Position numbers and translations under genes: made by a program. From NCBI RefSeq assembly GCF_000156375.1, contig NZ_DS996353.1:21368-85367 (forward strand): a stretch of 64,000 nucleotides of DNA, read 5' to 3'. This DNA comes from Desulfovibrio piger ATCC 29098 (lineage in GTDB: Bacteria > Desulfobacterota > Desulfovibrionia > Desulfovibrionales > Desulfovibrionaceae). Below the pieces are notes generated by a model, which worked only from the letters and a program-made list of their open reading frames with translations, made no database searches and had not been told where the DNA came from. Below, piece by piece: positions 18,001 to 25,896 of the stretch (position 1 is its first letter; each line of letters opens with the position of its first letter).

Positions 18001-18044
18001 CCGGGAGAGGGGCCCCGCATGGTGCGGGGCCTGCCTCTTCCCGG
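18001..18044 (-). terminator. Long hairpin after the symporter gene
   Basis: Arms CCGGGAGAGGGGCCCCGCA and TGCGGGGCC..CCTCTTCCCGG form an interrupted stem of about 18 bp, beginning 25 bases past the symporter stop. No T-run is present. The 303-base gap 17766-18068 holds only this and the next terminator. Confidence 0.55.
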
Positions 18045-18068
18045 AACCTCCCTGTGCGGCAGCGGGAC

Positions 18069-19286
18069 TTATTCGTCCTGGAGGGCGGCGCCCCGCTGGG
18101 GATCGAAATCGTTTTCCGTGCGGGAGATGAAGATGGCCGCGGTGGCGTCGCCCAGCACGTTGATGGTGGTACGCGCCATATCCATGACACGGTCGATACC
18201 GGCCACCAAAGCGATGGCTTCCAGCGGGATGCCCACATGGGTGAAGATCATGGAGAGCATGATCAGGGCCGCACCGGGCACGCCCATGGTGCCCACACTG
18301 GCCAGCAGGGCGATGAGCAGCACGGAGATCTGCTGATCCAGGGGCAGGGGCATGCCGTAGATCTCGGCGGCAAAGATGGTCACGATGCCCATGTAGATGG
18401 CCGTGCCGTCCATGTTGATGGTATTGCCCAGCGGGATGGAAAAGCTGGAGACGCTGCGGGAAGCGCCCAGCTTCTGCACGCTGGTCAGGTTGGTGGACAG
18501 GGCGGCGGCGCTGGAACAGGTGGTGAAGCTGGTGAGCAGCGGGGCGCTCAGGCCGCGGAAGAAGGTGCCGGGCTTGAGACCGGCGTAGCGGATACAGGGC
18601 AGGTAGGTGATGATGACGTGGATCAGACAGCCCAGGTACATGATGCCGATGAGCTTGATGAGCGGCAGCAGCACTTCCAGACCGTGGTTGGACACGGTGT
18701 AGGCCATGAGGGCGAAGACACCGATGGGCGCGTAGAGCATGACCATGCTGGTGACGCGGATCATGACCTCGCTCATGGCGTCGAAGAAGGCGGCGGCAGG
18801 CTTGGCCTTATCACCGCACAGGCTGATGGCCATGCCCACCAGCACGGCAAAGAAGATGATCTGCAGGATGTTGCCCTTGGCCAGGGCGTCCACGGGGTTC
18901 AGGGGCACGATGCCCATGAGCACCTGCACCAGCGAAGGCGCGGCCACTTCCTTGGCGCTCAGGTTGGCGGTGGAAAGGTCGAGCCCCACACCGGGCTGAA
19001 AGATATTGCCCAGGACAAGGCCGATGGCCACGGCCAGGGCCGTGGTGGCGAAATAGAAGACCAGCGTCTTGGCGGCGACCCGGCCCAGACGGCCTACATC
19101 GCCCACACTGGCGGCGCCGGAGACCAGGGTGGCCAGCACCAGGGGCACGACGACCATGCGGACGAGATTGATGAACAGGTCGCCGAAAGGCTTGAAGAAG
19201 GCGGCACTGATGCCCAGCTTGGGGGCCAGCGTGCCCACCAGTATGCCCAAAACCATGCCGATGCCCATCTGCAGGGGCAGGCCCAT
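18069..19286 (-). CDS. Dicarboxylate/amino acid:cation symporter (DAACS family)
   Basis: An inner-membrane sodium- or proton-coupled carrier for C4-dicarboxylates or acidic amino acids (GltP/DctA/SstT family). The 405-residue product has about eight membrane segments and two re-entrant loops. Conserved motifs are the serine-rich loop FTTCSSAAALSTNL (about 248-261), NTINMDGTAIYMGI (about 283-296), the GVPGAALIMLS loop (about 328-338) and DRVMDMARTTINVLGD (about 359-374). The Asp and Asn/Arg positions of the last motif bind substrate and cation. The exact substrate cannot be decided. It lies upstream of a LysR gene on the same strand. Confidence 0.92.
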   Translation of the reverse strand: MGLPLQMGIGMVLGILVGTLAPKLGISAAFFKPFGDLFINLVRMVVVPLVLATLVSGAASVGDVGRLGRVAAKTLVFYFATTALAVAIGLVLGNIFQPGVGLDLSTANLSAKEVAAPSLVQVLMGIVPLNPVDALAKGNILQIIFFAVLVGMAISLCGDKAKPAAAFFDAMSEVMIRVTSMVMLYAPIGVFALMAYTVSNHGLEVLLPLIKLIGIMYLGCLIHVIITYLPCIRYAGLKPGTFFRGLSAPLLTSFTTCSSAAALSTNLTSVQKLGASRSVSSFSIPLGNTINMDGTAIYMGIVTIFAAEIYGMPLPLDQQISVLLIALLASVGTMGVPGAALIMLSMIFTHVGIPLEAIALVAGIDRVMDMARTTINVLGDATAAIFISRTENDFDPQRGAALQDE

Positions 19287-19420
19287 TTTCTTGCGCTCAT
19301 AGGAACCTCACTGCGTGTTGCGTAATGTCACGATACTGTTGCCGACAGTAAGCAAGATTCGTTCCGCGCGCAACGTTTTCCTTGTCTGGGGATATGGCCG
19401 GGGAAGATCCCGTGCGCACG

Positions 19421-19903
19421 TCACAGCGGGCAGCGCATGTCATACCAGCAGGCCTGGCCGTGCTGGCTGTCGGAACGTCCCAGCAGCCGGAAGCCCAGCG
19501 CGCTGTAGAAGGGGATCAGCCGTTCCTTGCAGGTGAGGACCACAGCTTCCTTGCCCCGCTGCCGGGCCACTTCCAGAAAATGGCGCACCAGGGCGGCACC
19601 GATGCCCTGATGCTGCCGCTGCGGATCCACCACCAGGCCGAAGACGGCCTGATGCGGGGCCTCCTCACGATGCAGTCCGGCATCGTGGTAGAGCTCGTCC
19701 CGGCAGGTGTCGAAGTCGGTCATGCAGCCGTTGATATGGCCCACGATGGCGCCGTCGTCTTCGGCCACGAAAAAGCAGTGGGGAAAGACGGCAAAACGAG
19801 CGGCAAAGCTTTCCGGCGATGCGGCTTCGGCAGGGGGAAAGCCGCGTGCTTCCAGGGCGGCGATGGCGGGCAGGTCTTCGGGACGGGCTTGTCTGATATG
19901 CAT
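19421..19903 (-). CDS. GNAT-family N-acetyltransferase
   Basis: A 160-residue GCN5-related acetyltransferase. The acetyl-CoA pyrophosphate loop is QHQGIGAALVRHFL (about residues 97-110), and the preceding strand is HQAVFGLVVDPQRQ. The opening MHIRQARPEDLPAIAALEARGFPPAEAAS and the C-terminal YSALGFRLLGRS are typical. The overall pattern resembles the small AANAT-like amine acetyltransferases. The substrate is unknown. It stands alone between the symporter gene and the large membrane-protein gene. Confidence 0.88.
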   Translation of the reverse strand: MHIRQARPEDLPAIAALEARGFPPAEAASPESFAARFAVFPHCFFVAEDDGAIVGHINGCMTDFDTCRDELYHDAGLHREEAPHQAVFGLVVDPQRQHQGIGAALVRHFLEVARQRGKEAVVLTCKERLIPFYSALGFRLLGRSDSQHGQACWYDMRCPL

Positions 19904-20100
19904 GGGAGCTCCTGGGCGGGGCCCGCCGGAGCGGACCGTGAGGTTGATGAGGGGCCGTCGCGGGACGGGATGAAGGTCGGGAAAATACGGCAGCCTGCTG
20001 AACGAGGCCCTTTAGGGCGGGCATCAGGGACGCATGGGGTCCTGTACGCGTGCTGCGAGAGGGTGGAAGGCCGCTCTCCTTCCGCGACAAGATGATCCAC

Positions 20101-20139
20101 GGCGGTGTCCGTCAGCTCCTGGGCATCACGGGCACCGCC
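20101..20139 (-). terminator. Hairpin after the large membrane-protein gene
   Basis: Arms GGCGGTGTCCGT and ACGGGCACCGCC form a 12-bp stem with one mismatch, starting 38 bases past the stop. There is no T-run. Confidence 0.4.
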
Positions 20140-20176
20140 GGAAGAGAAAGGGACCTTACCTCAAAGGATGAATGCG

Positions 20177-23100
20177 CTAGGCCGCCTTTTCCATGAACAG
20201 GTTCCTGCGGGCGGCTTCGTGCCGGATCTCCTTGCGGTAGCTGTCGTGCTGGCGCAGGTAGAAGGCCAGCGCGTTGGCGAAATTGTCGCCCAGCAGGCCG
20301 TCGAGGACCTGGCTGGAGATCTCGCGTTGCAGGCGCAGCAGGGAATGCAGGGCCAGGATGCCTTCCACTTCTTCCGTGGGCATGCTGCCCAGGCGACGCC
20401 AGAAGATGTCGTGCGAGCGGGGCAGATAGTACCACATGTACATCAGGTCGAGCAGATGGACGATGGCCTGCCGGGCGGCGTTGGGATCCTTTTCCAAAAG
20501 CTGCTGCCAGAACTCGCGGGGCTGATCCTGCATCAGGCGCCGGATGGTGGCCTGGGGGAAGAGCAGGGCCAGCTTCACGAGATTGTTGAAGATCTGGGTG
20601 AACTTGCTGTCATACTCCAGGGAGCGCATGCGCAGGTACATATTGCGGTCCGCAAAACCTTCGATGACGGCGGCCACGATGTCCGAGGAGCACTTGGAGA
20701 CGATGGCGGCGCAGTTCTGCAGGGCGCCCACCGGATCGGCGATGCCCAGCCAGACGAAGCAGACCAGCAGCCCCTTGCCCAGCACGATGGACAGGGGGAT
20801 GGAGATGGCGCTGCGGAACAGGTTGCCCACGACGGCTTCCTTGGGCAGGCCGCGGAAGATGTTGTGCCCTGATATGTAGACGCTGTTGATCATGGCGATG
20901 ACCGTATAGACCGCCAGCTCGTTGTTCTGGACCGTGATGCCGAGCCAGTCCTCCAGCAGCCACATGCGGACGACCACCTCCAGCAGGGGGACGGATATGC
21001 CCGTGTAGAGCAGCGAGTCCGCCATGCGGCTCCAGCTCACATAGCGGTTCCAGGGCAGGAGCATGGAGCGGCAGAAGGCCCCGCCCCCCACCATGGATTG
21101 CAGGACGTTGCGCACGGCCGTGATGGCGAACCAGAGCAGGGCGCCGATCCAGGTCAGGATCCACCAGCTGTCCACATACCAGAAGGCCCACTGCGCGGGG
21201 ATGAAGCCCAGCAGCACCTTGAGCACGTTCACCAGATTGCTGTTGAAATAGTGGACGTTCCAGGGCGTGGCGGCATCGCGCATCATGCTCACGGGGTCAT
21301 GCTGTTCCGCATTGATGCCGCGGGAGTCCACGCCGCCCAGGGTCACCAGGTTACCGCCGTCGGGGCTGATGGTGGTGGTCTTTTTTTCCAGCTCCCAGCC
21401 CCGGACCACGCGACAGCCCAGATGGTGCAGCAGGGGCAGGCGGCGCAGGGCCTGGAGCCAGCGCGGCAGGGTCGCGGGCTCGTGATAATGGGTAAAGCCG
21501 TAGATGTCGGTATGCACGGGCAGGGTCAGGCGCTGTCCGCTCTTTTCATGGCGCAGGGCGGCCCGGGCCTGCGGGGGCAGGGTCTCGGTGAAGACCAGGC
21601 CCATGCCGTGCGTCATGTGGGAACGGCTGGTGGAATCCGTGCCGATGCGCGAGCCAAGCCACGAGAGCTCGTAAAAACTCCGCAGCTGGGCCAGGTTGTC
21701 CTGCACCTCCAGCAGCAGTTCCCGGCGGGGGGAATCTGCGGGTTCGTCCTGCACGATCCGGCGGACCACCTGCTTGAGGCGCAGGGGGCTGCCCTCGTTG
21801 ATGGCCCGCTGCAGTTCGTTGATGGCCTCGATATGCGGCAGCTGGCCCTTGGACCAGGTGCGCAGGTTGAACAGTTCCAGATGGGTGATGAGTCCTTTGC
21901 CGCGCCAGAGCAGTTCCAGCGTATCCTGTACGTTCAGTCCTTCCAGGCCAAGGATCATCTGGCAGGGATGCAGGGGCACCAGGGACTGCAAAAGGACTTC
22001 GGGATCGCGCAGCAGCACGGGGGGAAGATCCTTGTGGGGCGCCACGGGGAACAAAATGTCCGGGTTGGCCTGCGGTCCCAGCCATTCCTGGCGCAGGCTG
22101 TCAGGCATGAGGCCCTCTATGGCTTCCAGACGGGCGCGCAGGCGGGCGGCTTCCTCGTCCGTGCCCTCCCTCCGGGGATCGTTGCGGAGCTCTTCCAGGG
22201 CCTGTTCCAGGGCGGGCTGCCATTGCTGGAGGATGTATTCGGCCAGATGCAGGGACGATGGCTGGCGCTGGCCCACGAAAGCCAGGAACGCGTCCGCATC
22301 CAGCGGAGGCGGGGGCGGGACTTGCAGCTTTCGGGCCAGGTTACCCGCATGTTTCTGGTTCCAGGCCTGGAGCAGGCGCAGGACATGCTGGCGCATCCAC
22401 TGGTTCACCGTGGCGTATTCCTTGAGGATGGCCGCGATGTCCGGACGCTGGAGCAATTTGATGAAGGCCCGGCTGCTGTGGACATTGAGCGGCGACCAGG
22501 TGAATTCGATGAGCTTGTCGTGGAAAGTGGCCCGGAACTCGATGCCGATGCGCACGGTGATGCCCATGATGCGGGCCGCGCGCAGCAGTTCGCTGGCCGC
22601 TTCGGGGTCCACGGTATTGTAGTAGACGACCGTGATGAAGCGCAGCCCCTTGAGCCAGGCATCCATGACCAGATGCGTGGGGCTCTTGCGGCCCTTGGTG
22701 TTGGCATCATGGACGTGATGGTCGAAGGCCTGCTGGTTCCAGGCTTCGGGCATCTCCAGCAGGTGGTAGCGGCGCAGCAGCGAGCGGATGACATGGGGCG
22801 TGCCGCGCACCGCCTGATAGAAATCGTGGGCCAGCGGCAGCTGGATATGGACGTGCGGCGCGGCGCGGACCAGGTCCTTCATGATCTGGATCAGGACGCG
22901 GGCCGTGTTCTTCTGCAGGCTGGACAGGGCGGAGTAGAGGACCTCGTCATGCAGGCGGCGCAGGGCCTGCAGGCGTTCCTGCGGGCCGCGGGCCTCCAGG
23001 CTCTCCAGCAGGATGATGACGGCGCGGGCGATGCGCATGCCCGGGTCCGTGGTCAGCTTGATGATGCCGCGCGGGTGCAGGCCTTCTTCAGGCTGGGCCA

Positions 23101-23242
23101 GGCTCATGGACATGTTGCGGGCGGCCACGAAACTGTTGACCAGCTGGATCAGCTGATGGTCCTGCAGATCGAACAGCCAGGACGCTTGCTTGTCCGGGCC
23201 GGAAGTGGTGACGGCATTGGCCGAATGTCTGGTGGCGCACAT
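20177..23242 (-). CDS. Large membrane protein with degenerate PHP-like domain (uncharacterised)
   Basis: I do not recognise a named family for this 1021-residue protein. A helical N-terminal part (about 1-160) is followed by a segment that reads like a PHP metallohydrolase. It has FDHHVHD (172-178), SPTHLVMDAWLKGLRF (187-202), YYNTVDPEAASELLRAAR (207-224) and GITVRIGIEF (227-236). The usual second metal motif (TDH before the NT) is replaced by VYY, so catalysis is doubtful. The middle is soluble and Leu-rich. The last third has several hydrophobic segments, roughly residues 700-880 (WWILTWIGALLWFAITAV, IPLSIVLGKGLLVCFVWLG). The start at 23242 has a GAGGGAA site, and the family-free 60-codon upstream extension is left out. 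No operon partner. Confidence 0.75.
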   Translation of the reverse strand: MCATRHSANAVTTSGPDKQASWLFDLQDHQLIQLVNSFVAARNMSMSLAQPEEGLHPRGIIKLTTDPGMRIARAVIILLESLEARGPQERLQALRRLHDEVLYSALSSLQKNTARVLIQIMKDLVRAAPHVHIQLPLAHDFYQAVRGTPHVIRSLLRRYHLLEMPEAWNQQAFDHHVHDANTKGRKSPTHLVMDAWLKGLRFITVVYYNTVDPEAASELLRAARIMGITVRIGIEFRATFHDKLIEFTWSPLNVHSSRAFIKLLQRPDIAAILKEYATVNQWMRQHVLRLLQAWNQKHAGNLARKLQVPPPPPLDADAFLAFVGQRQPSSLHLAEYILQQWQPALEQALEELRNDPRREGTDEEAARLRARLEAIEGLMPDSLRQEWLGPQANPDILFPVAPHKDLPPVLLRDPEVLLQSLVPLHPCQMILGLEGLNVQDTLELLWRGKGLITHLELFNLRTWSKGQLPHIEAINELQRAINEGSPLRLKQVVRRIVQDEPADSPRRELLLEVQDNLAQLRSFYELSWLGSRIGTDSTSRSHMTHGMGLVFTETLPPQARAALRHEKSGQRLTLPVHTDIYGFTHYHEPATLPRWLQALRRLPLLHHLGCRVVRGWELEKKTTTISPDGGNLVTLGGVDSRGINAEQHDPVSMMRDAATPWNVHYFNSNLVNVLKVLLGFIPAQWAFWYVDSWWILTWIGALLWFAITAVRNVLQSMVGGGAFCRSMLLPWNRYVSWSRMADSLLYTGISVPLLEVVVRMWLLEDWLGITVQNNELAVYTVIAMINSVYISGHNIFRGLPKEAVVGNLFRSAISIPLSIVLGKGLLVCFVWLGIADPVGALQNCAAIVSKCSSDIVAAVIEGFADRNMYLRMRSLEYDSKFTQIFNNLVKLALLFPQATIRRLMQDQPREFWQQLLEKDPNAARQAIVHLLDLMYMWYYLPRSHDIFWRRLGSMPTEEVEGILALHSLLRLQREISSQVLDGLLGDNFANALAFYLRQHDSYRKEIRHEAARRNLFMEKAA

Positions 23243-23494
23243 GACGGTTCCCTCGATTGGTGGAGATGCGGGCGGCACTGGGGGCGGCCGGCGGCCGCAC
23301 GATATGCCGGGCTGTCCCTCCCGGTGTGAAAGAAGAAAATGTGACAAATATCGTCGGGGATTGCAAACGGATGAGGTCGGGATGCCCAAGGGGGACGAAA
23401 GGACGGCCCGGGGCGGATGCAAGGCAGGAAGTGCCCCGCATGCGGGGAAGGAGCGGAAGGGACCCCGAACGGCATCCCGGTGGGCCCATAAACG

Positions 23495-23520
23495 AAAAAA
23501 CCCGCTGATTGCTCAGCGGG
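23495..23520 (-). terminator. Intrinsic terminator of tRNA-Ser
   Basis: On the minus strand CCCGCTGA / TCAGCGGG form a perfect 8-bp stem with a 4-base loop, followed by six T residues, 13 bases past the tRNA 3' end. Confidence 0.9.
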
Positions 23521-23532
23521 CTATTTTCTCGG

Positions 23533-23624
23533 TGGCGGAGAGGAAGAGATTCGAACTCTTGGTACGCTTTTAACGTACACACGATTTCCAATCGTGCTCC
23601 TTCGACCAACTCGGACACCTCTCC
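23533..23624 (-). tRNA. tRNA-Ser (anticodon GGA)
   Basis: A 92-base class II tRNA with encoded CCA. The acceptor stem GGAGAGG pairs with CCTCTCC. The anticodon stem-loop has CGATT-GGA-AATCG. There is a long variable arm of the serine type (GTACGTTAAAAGCGTAC) and a TTCGAAT T-loop. GGA reads UCC/UCU serine codons. It is preceded by a good promoter and followed by an intrinsic terminator, so it forms its own transcription unit. Confidence 0.97.
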
Positions 23625-23643
23625 GTGTCGTGAAGACCTGCTC

Positions 23644-23672
23644 TTTATAGGCAGAACCTTCGGCTTTGGCAA
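23644..23672 (-). promoter_or_regulatory. Promoter of tRNA-Ser
   Basis: On the minus strand TTGCCA (-35) and TATAAA (-10) are separated by 17 bases, 20 bases upstream of the tRNA. A very AT-rich stretch (23680-23750) lies just upstream and could act as an UP element. Confidence 0.7.
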
Positions 23673-23792
23673 GCAAAAAATCGCATTTTTCGCGAAAAAA
23701 TTTTTTCTTCCAAAATTTATATGTTATTTTAGTATGTTATCTTCGCTGCTTTTCGTCTCCATCTTCCGCCGGAGATGGTCACAACTGCCTAC

Positions 23793-23888
23793 TCACGGAG
23801 CATGATGACGAAAAGGGGTCCCGGCCCTGCCTTTGGCAAGGGCCACGGCAAGGACGATGACCAGCAGGACGAGCAGGGTCTGCCACAT
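23793..23888 (-). CDS. 31-residue predicted membrane peptide
   Basis: A very short gene. Its product starts MWQTLLVLLVIVLAVALAKG, one hydrophobic helix (about residues 3-18), and ends in a basic tail with GTPFRHHAP. It starts 3 bases after the stop of the preceding 39-residue gene, with AAGG 8 bases upstream of the ATG, so translational coupling is likely. The opening resembles that of small single-helix companions of transporters, such as FeoB-associated proteins, but the cysteine tail of that group is absent. Function unknown. It could be chance, but its pairing with the next gene argues otherwise. Confidence 0.5.
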   Translation of the reverse strand: MWQTLLVLLVIVLAVALAKGRAGTPFRHHAP

Positions 23889-23891
23889 GGC

Positions 23892-24011
23892 CTAGTCCTT
23901 GCGATCCCTGTCTTCTTCGCGCTTTTTTTTGCCCATCATGTAAAAAAAGCCCAGGACGGCCACACCGAAGGCCACGATACCGGCCAGATTGAGCATGAAG
24001 ATGGTATCCAT
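23892..24011 (-). CDS. 39-residue single-helix membrane protein
   Basis: A short gene with an AGGAG ribosome site 5 bases before its ATG. The product begins MDTIFMLNLAGIVAFGVAVL, a 20-plus-residue hydrophobic helix (about 3-26). A strongly charged tail follows (GKKKREEDRDRKD), which would face the cytoplasm. This layout is typical of small membrane subunits such as CcoQ-like or pump gamma-type peptides, but no specific family can be named. It lies between fabI and tRNA-Ser on the same strand and is followed at once by a second single-helix peptide gene. Confidence 0.62.
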   Translation of the reverse strand: MDTIFMLNLAGIVAFGVAVLGFFYMMGKKKREEDRDRKD

Positions 24012-24163
24012 ACGATCTCCTGAAAGACTGTCCGGGGTGTCCCGGAGTTCGTCCGTTGTTGCCAGAAGGCCCGGCAGGGGAGCGGGATGGTCCCGCCCCG
24101 CCGTTGCCGGGCCGTCAGCATCAGAAAAGGATGGCGCTGCCGTGGCAGCCGCCTATGGTCGTT

Positions 24164-24928
24164 TTAGATGCCCAGCTGGCTGAAGCCGCTGTCCACGTAG
24201 ATGACTTCACCGGTCACGCCGTGGGAGAGCTCGGAGGCCAGGAACACGGCGGCACCGCCCACATCGGCGGTGGTCACGTTGCGGCGCAGGGGAGCATGCT
24301 CTTCCACGCGGGTGAAGATGTTCTTCAGGCCGGAGACGGCGGAAGCGGCCAGGGTCTTGATGGGGCCGGCGCTCAGGGCATTGACGCGCACGCCCTTTTC
24401 GCCCAGGTCGTAGGACAGGTAGCGCACGGAGGCTTCCAGGGCGGCCTTGGCCACGCCCATGATGTTGTAGCCGGGGATGACCTTGGTGGAACCGTGGTAG
24501 GTCATGGTCAGCACCGAAGAACCGTCATGCAGCAGGGGCTCGAAAGCGCGGCAGACACCGGTGAGGGAGTAGGCGGAGATGTCCAGGGCCAGATGGAAAC
24601 CGGCGCGCGACGTATCCAGGAAACGGCCGCTCAGGTCTTCACGGTTGGCAAAGGCCACGGAGTGGACCAGGATGTCCACCTCGCCCCACTTTTCCTTGAC
24701 CAGGTCGGCCGCGGCCTGGATCTGGGCGTCGTCGGTCACGTCACACTGGAAGGTGAACTCGCCTCCCAGTTCTTCGCTCAGGGGCTCAACACGTTTTTTG
24801 ATGGCGTCGCCCACATAGTTGAAGGCAAGGCGGGCGCCCTGTTCCTTGAAGGCATTGGCGATGCCGTAAGCGATGCTCTTGTTGTTGGCCAGGCCCAGGA
24901 TCAGGGCTTTTTTTCCTTGAAGCAGCAT
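24164..24928 (-). CDS. fabI: Enoyl-[acyl-carrier-protein] reductase (NADH)
   Basis: FabI carries out the last reduction of each fatty-acid elongation cycle. The 254-residue product is a short-chain dehydrogenase with the FabI-type cofactor motif GLANNKSIAYGIA (residues 12-24). It has SVAFAN (about 90-95) and the catalytic pair Tyr144 (in MTYHGST) and Tyr154/Lys161 in the Y-x6-K arrangement that separates FabI from ordinary SDRs. The ATG at 24928 has a GGAGG site upstream. purC lies 44 bases upstream on the same strand. Confidence 0.96.
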   Translation of the reverse strand: MLLQGKKALILGLANNKSIAYGIANAFKEQGARLAFNYVGDAIKKRVEPLSEELGGEFTFQCDVTDDAQIQAAADLVKEKWGEVDILVHSVAFANREDLSGRFLDTSRAGFHLALDISAYSLTGVCRAFEPLLHDGSSVLTMTYHGSTKVIPGYNIMGVAKAALEASVRYLSYDLGEKGVRVNALSAGPIKTLAASAVSGLKNIFTRVEEHAPLRRNVTTADVGGAAVFLASELSHGVTGEVIYVDSGFSQLGI

Positions 24929-24972
24929 GTAGTATCCTCCAGAAAAGTCGCCTTGGCGACGGTGACCACAGG

Positions 24973-25869
24973 TTAGATGGTGAATTCTTTGCCCGTCAGG
25001 ATGTGGTAGGCCTCACGGTAGCGCCGGGCCGTGGCGTCCACGACCTCGGCAGGCAGGGCAGGCGCGGGCGGCTGCATGTCCCAGGGCTGGGAGGTGAGCC
25101 AGTCGCGCAGGTACTGTTTGTCGAAACTAGGCTGGCTGCGGCCGGGTTCGTACTGGTCCGCAGGCCAGAAGCGGGAAGAGTCGGGGGTCAGTACTTCGTC
25201 GATGAGGCGCAGTTCCCCGTCCACGAAACCGAATTCGAACTTGGTGTCGGCCACGATGATGCCGCGGCTGGCAGCGTAGGCACGTCCGGCTTCATAGATG
25301 GCCAGGGTGGTCTCCTGGACCTTGCGGGCCACATTTTCGCCCAGCAGGCGGGCGGCCTCGTCGGCGCTGATGTTCTGGTCGTGCTGGCCCAGCTCGGCCT
25401 TGGTGGAAGGCGTGAAAAGGGCCGTCTCCAGCTTGTCGGATTCCCGCATGCCGGCAGGCAGCTGATAGCCGCAGAGCGTGCCGGTCTTCTGATAGTCTTT
25501 CCAGCCCGAGCCGGAGATGTAGCCGCGTACGATACATTCCACAGGCAGGGGCTTTGCCTTGCGGACCAGCACGGCGCGCCCTTCAAGCTCGTCCTTCCAG
25601 GGGGCAAGGGCGGCGGGGAACCGGTCCACGTCGCTTTCCACCAGATGATTGGGGATGATGTCCTTGAACTTGTCCATCCAGAACAGGGTGATCTGGTTCA
25701 GGATCACGCCCTTGTAGGGGATGGGCTTGTCCATGATGACATCGAAGGCGGACATGCGGTCGGTAGTGACGATGAGCAGGGTCTTGTCGTCGATGTCATA
25801 GATGTCGCGGACCTTGCCGCGGGACAGCAGCGGGTAAGCGCTGATTTCAGTCTTGGTGGTGATGCGCAT
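24973..25869 (-). CDS. purC: Phosphoribosylaminoimidazole-succinocarboxamide synthase (SAICAR synthetase)
   Basis: PurC joins aspartate to CAIR with ATP to form SAICAR in purine synthesis. The 298-residue product has the opening YPLLSRGKVRDIYDIDDKTLLIVTTDRMSAFD (about 13-44) and the signature segment PVECIVRGYISGSGWKDY (about 108-125). It has IIVADTKFEFGF (about 204-215) and DEVLTPDSSRFWP (about 224-236). It is slightly longer than the E. coli enzyme, matching the yeast-like type found in many bacteria. It sits between hisD and fabI on the same strand with short gaps (27 and 44 bases), suggesting one operon. Confidence 0.97.
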   Translation of the reverse strand: MRITTKTEISAYPLLSRGKVRDIYDIDDKTLLIVTTDRMSAFDVIMDKPIPYKGVILNQITLFWMDKFKDIIPNHLVESDVDRFPAALAPWKDELEGRAVLVRKAKPLPVECIVRGYISGSGWKDYQKTGTLCGYQLPAGMRESDKLETALFTPSTKAELGQHDQNISADEAARLLGENVARKVQETTLAIYEAGRAYAASRGIIVADTKFEFGFVDGELRLIDEVLTPDSSRFWPADQYEPGRSQPSFDKQYLRDWLTSQPWDMQPPAPALPAEVVDATARRYREAYHILTGKEFTI

Positions 25870-25896
25870 AGTCTTGATCCAGTTTTGTTTAAGGCA

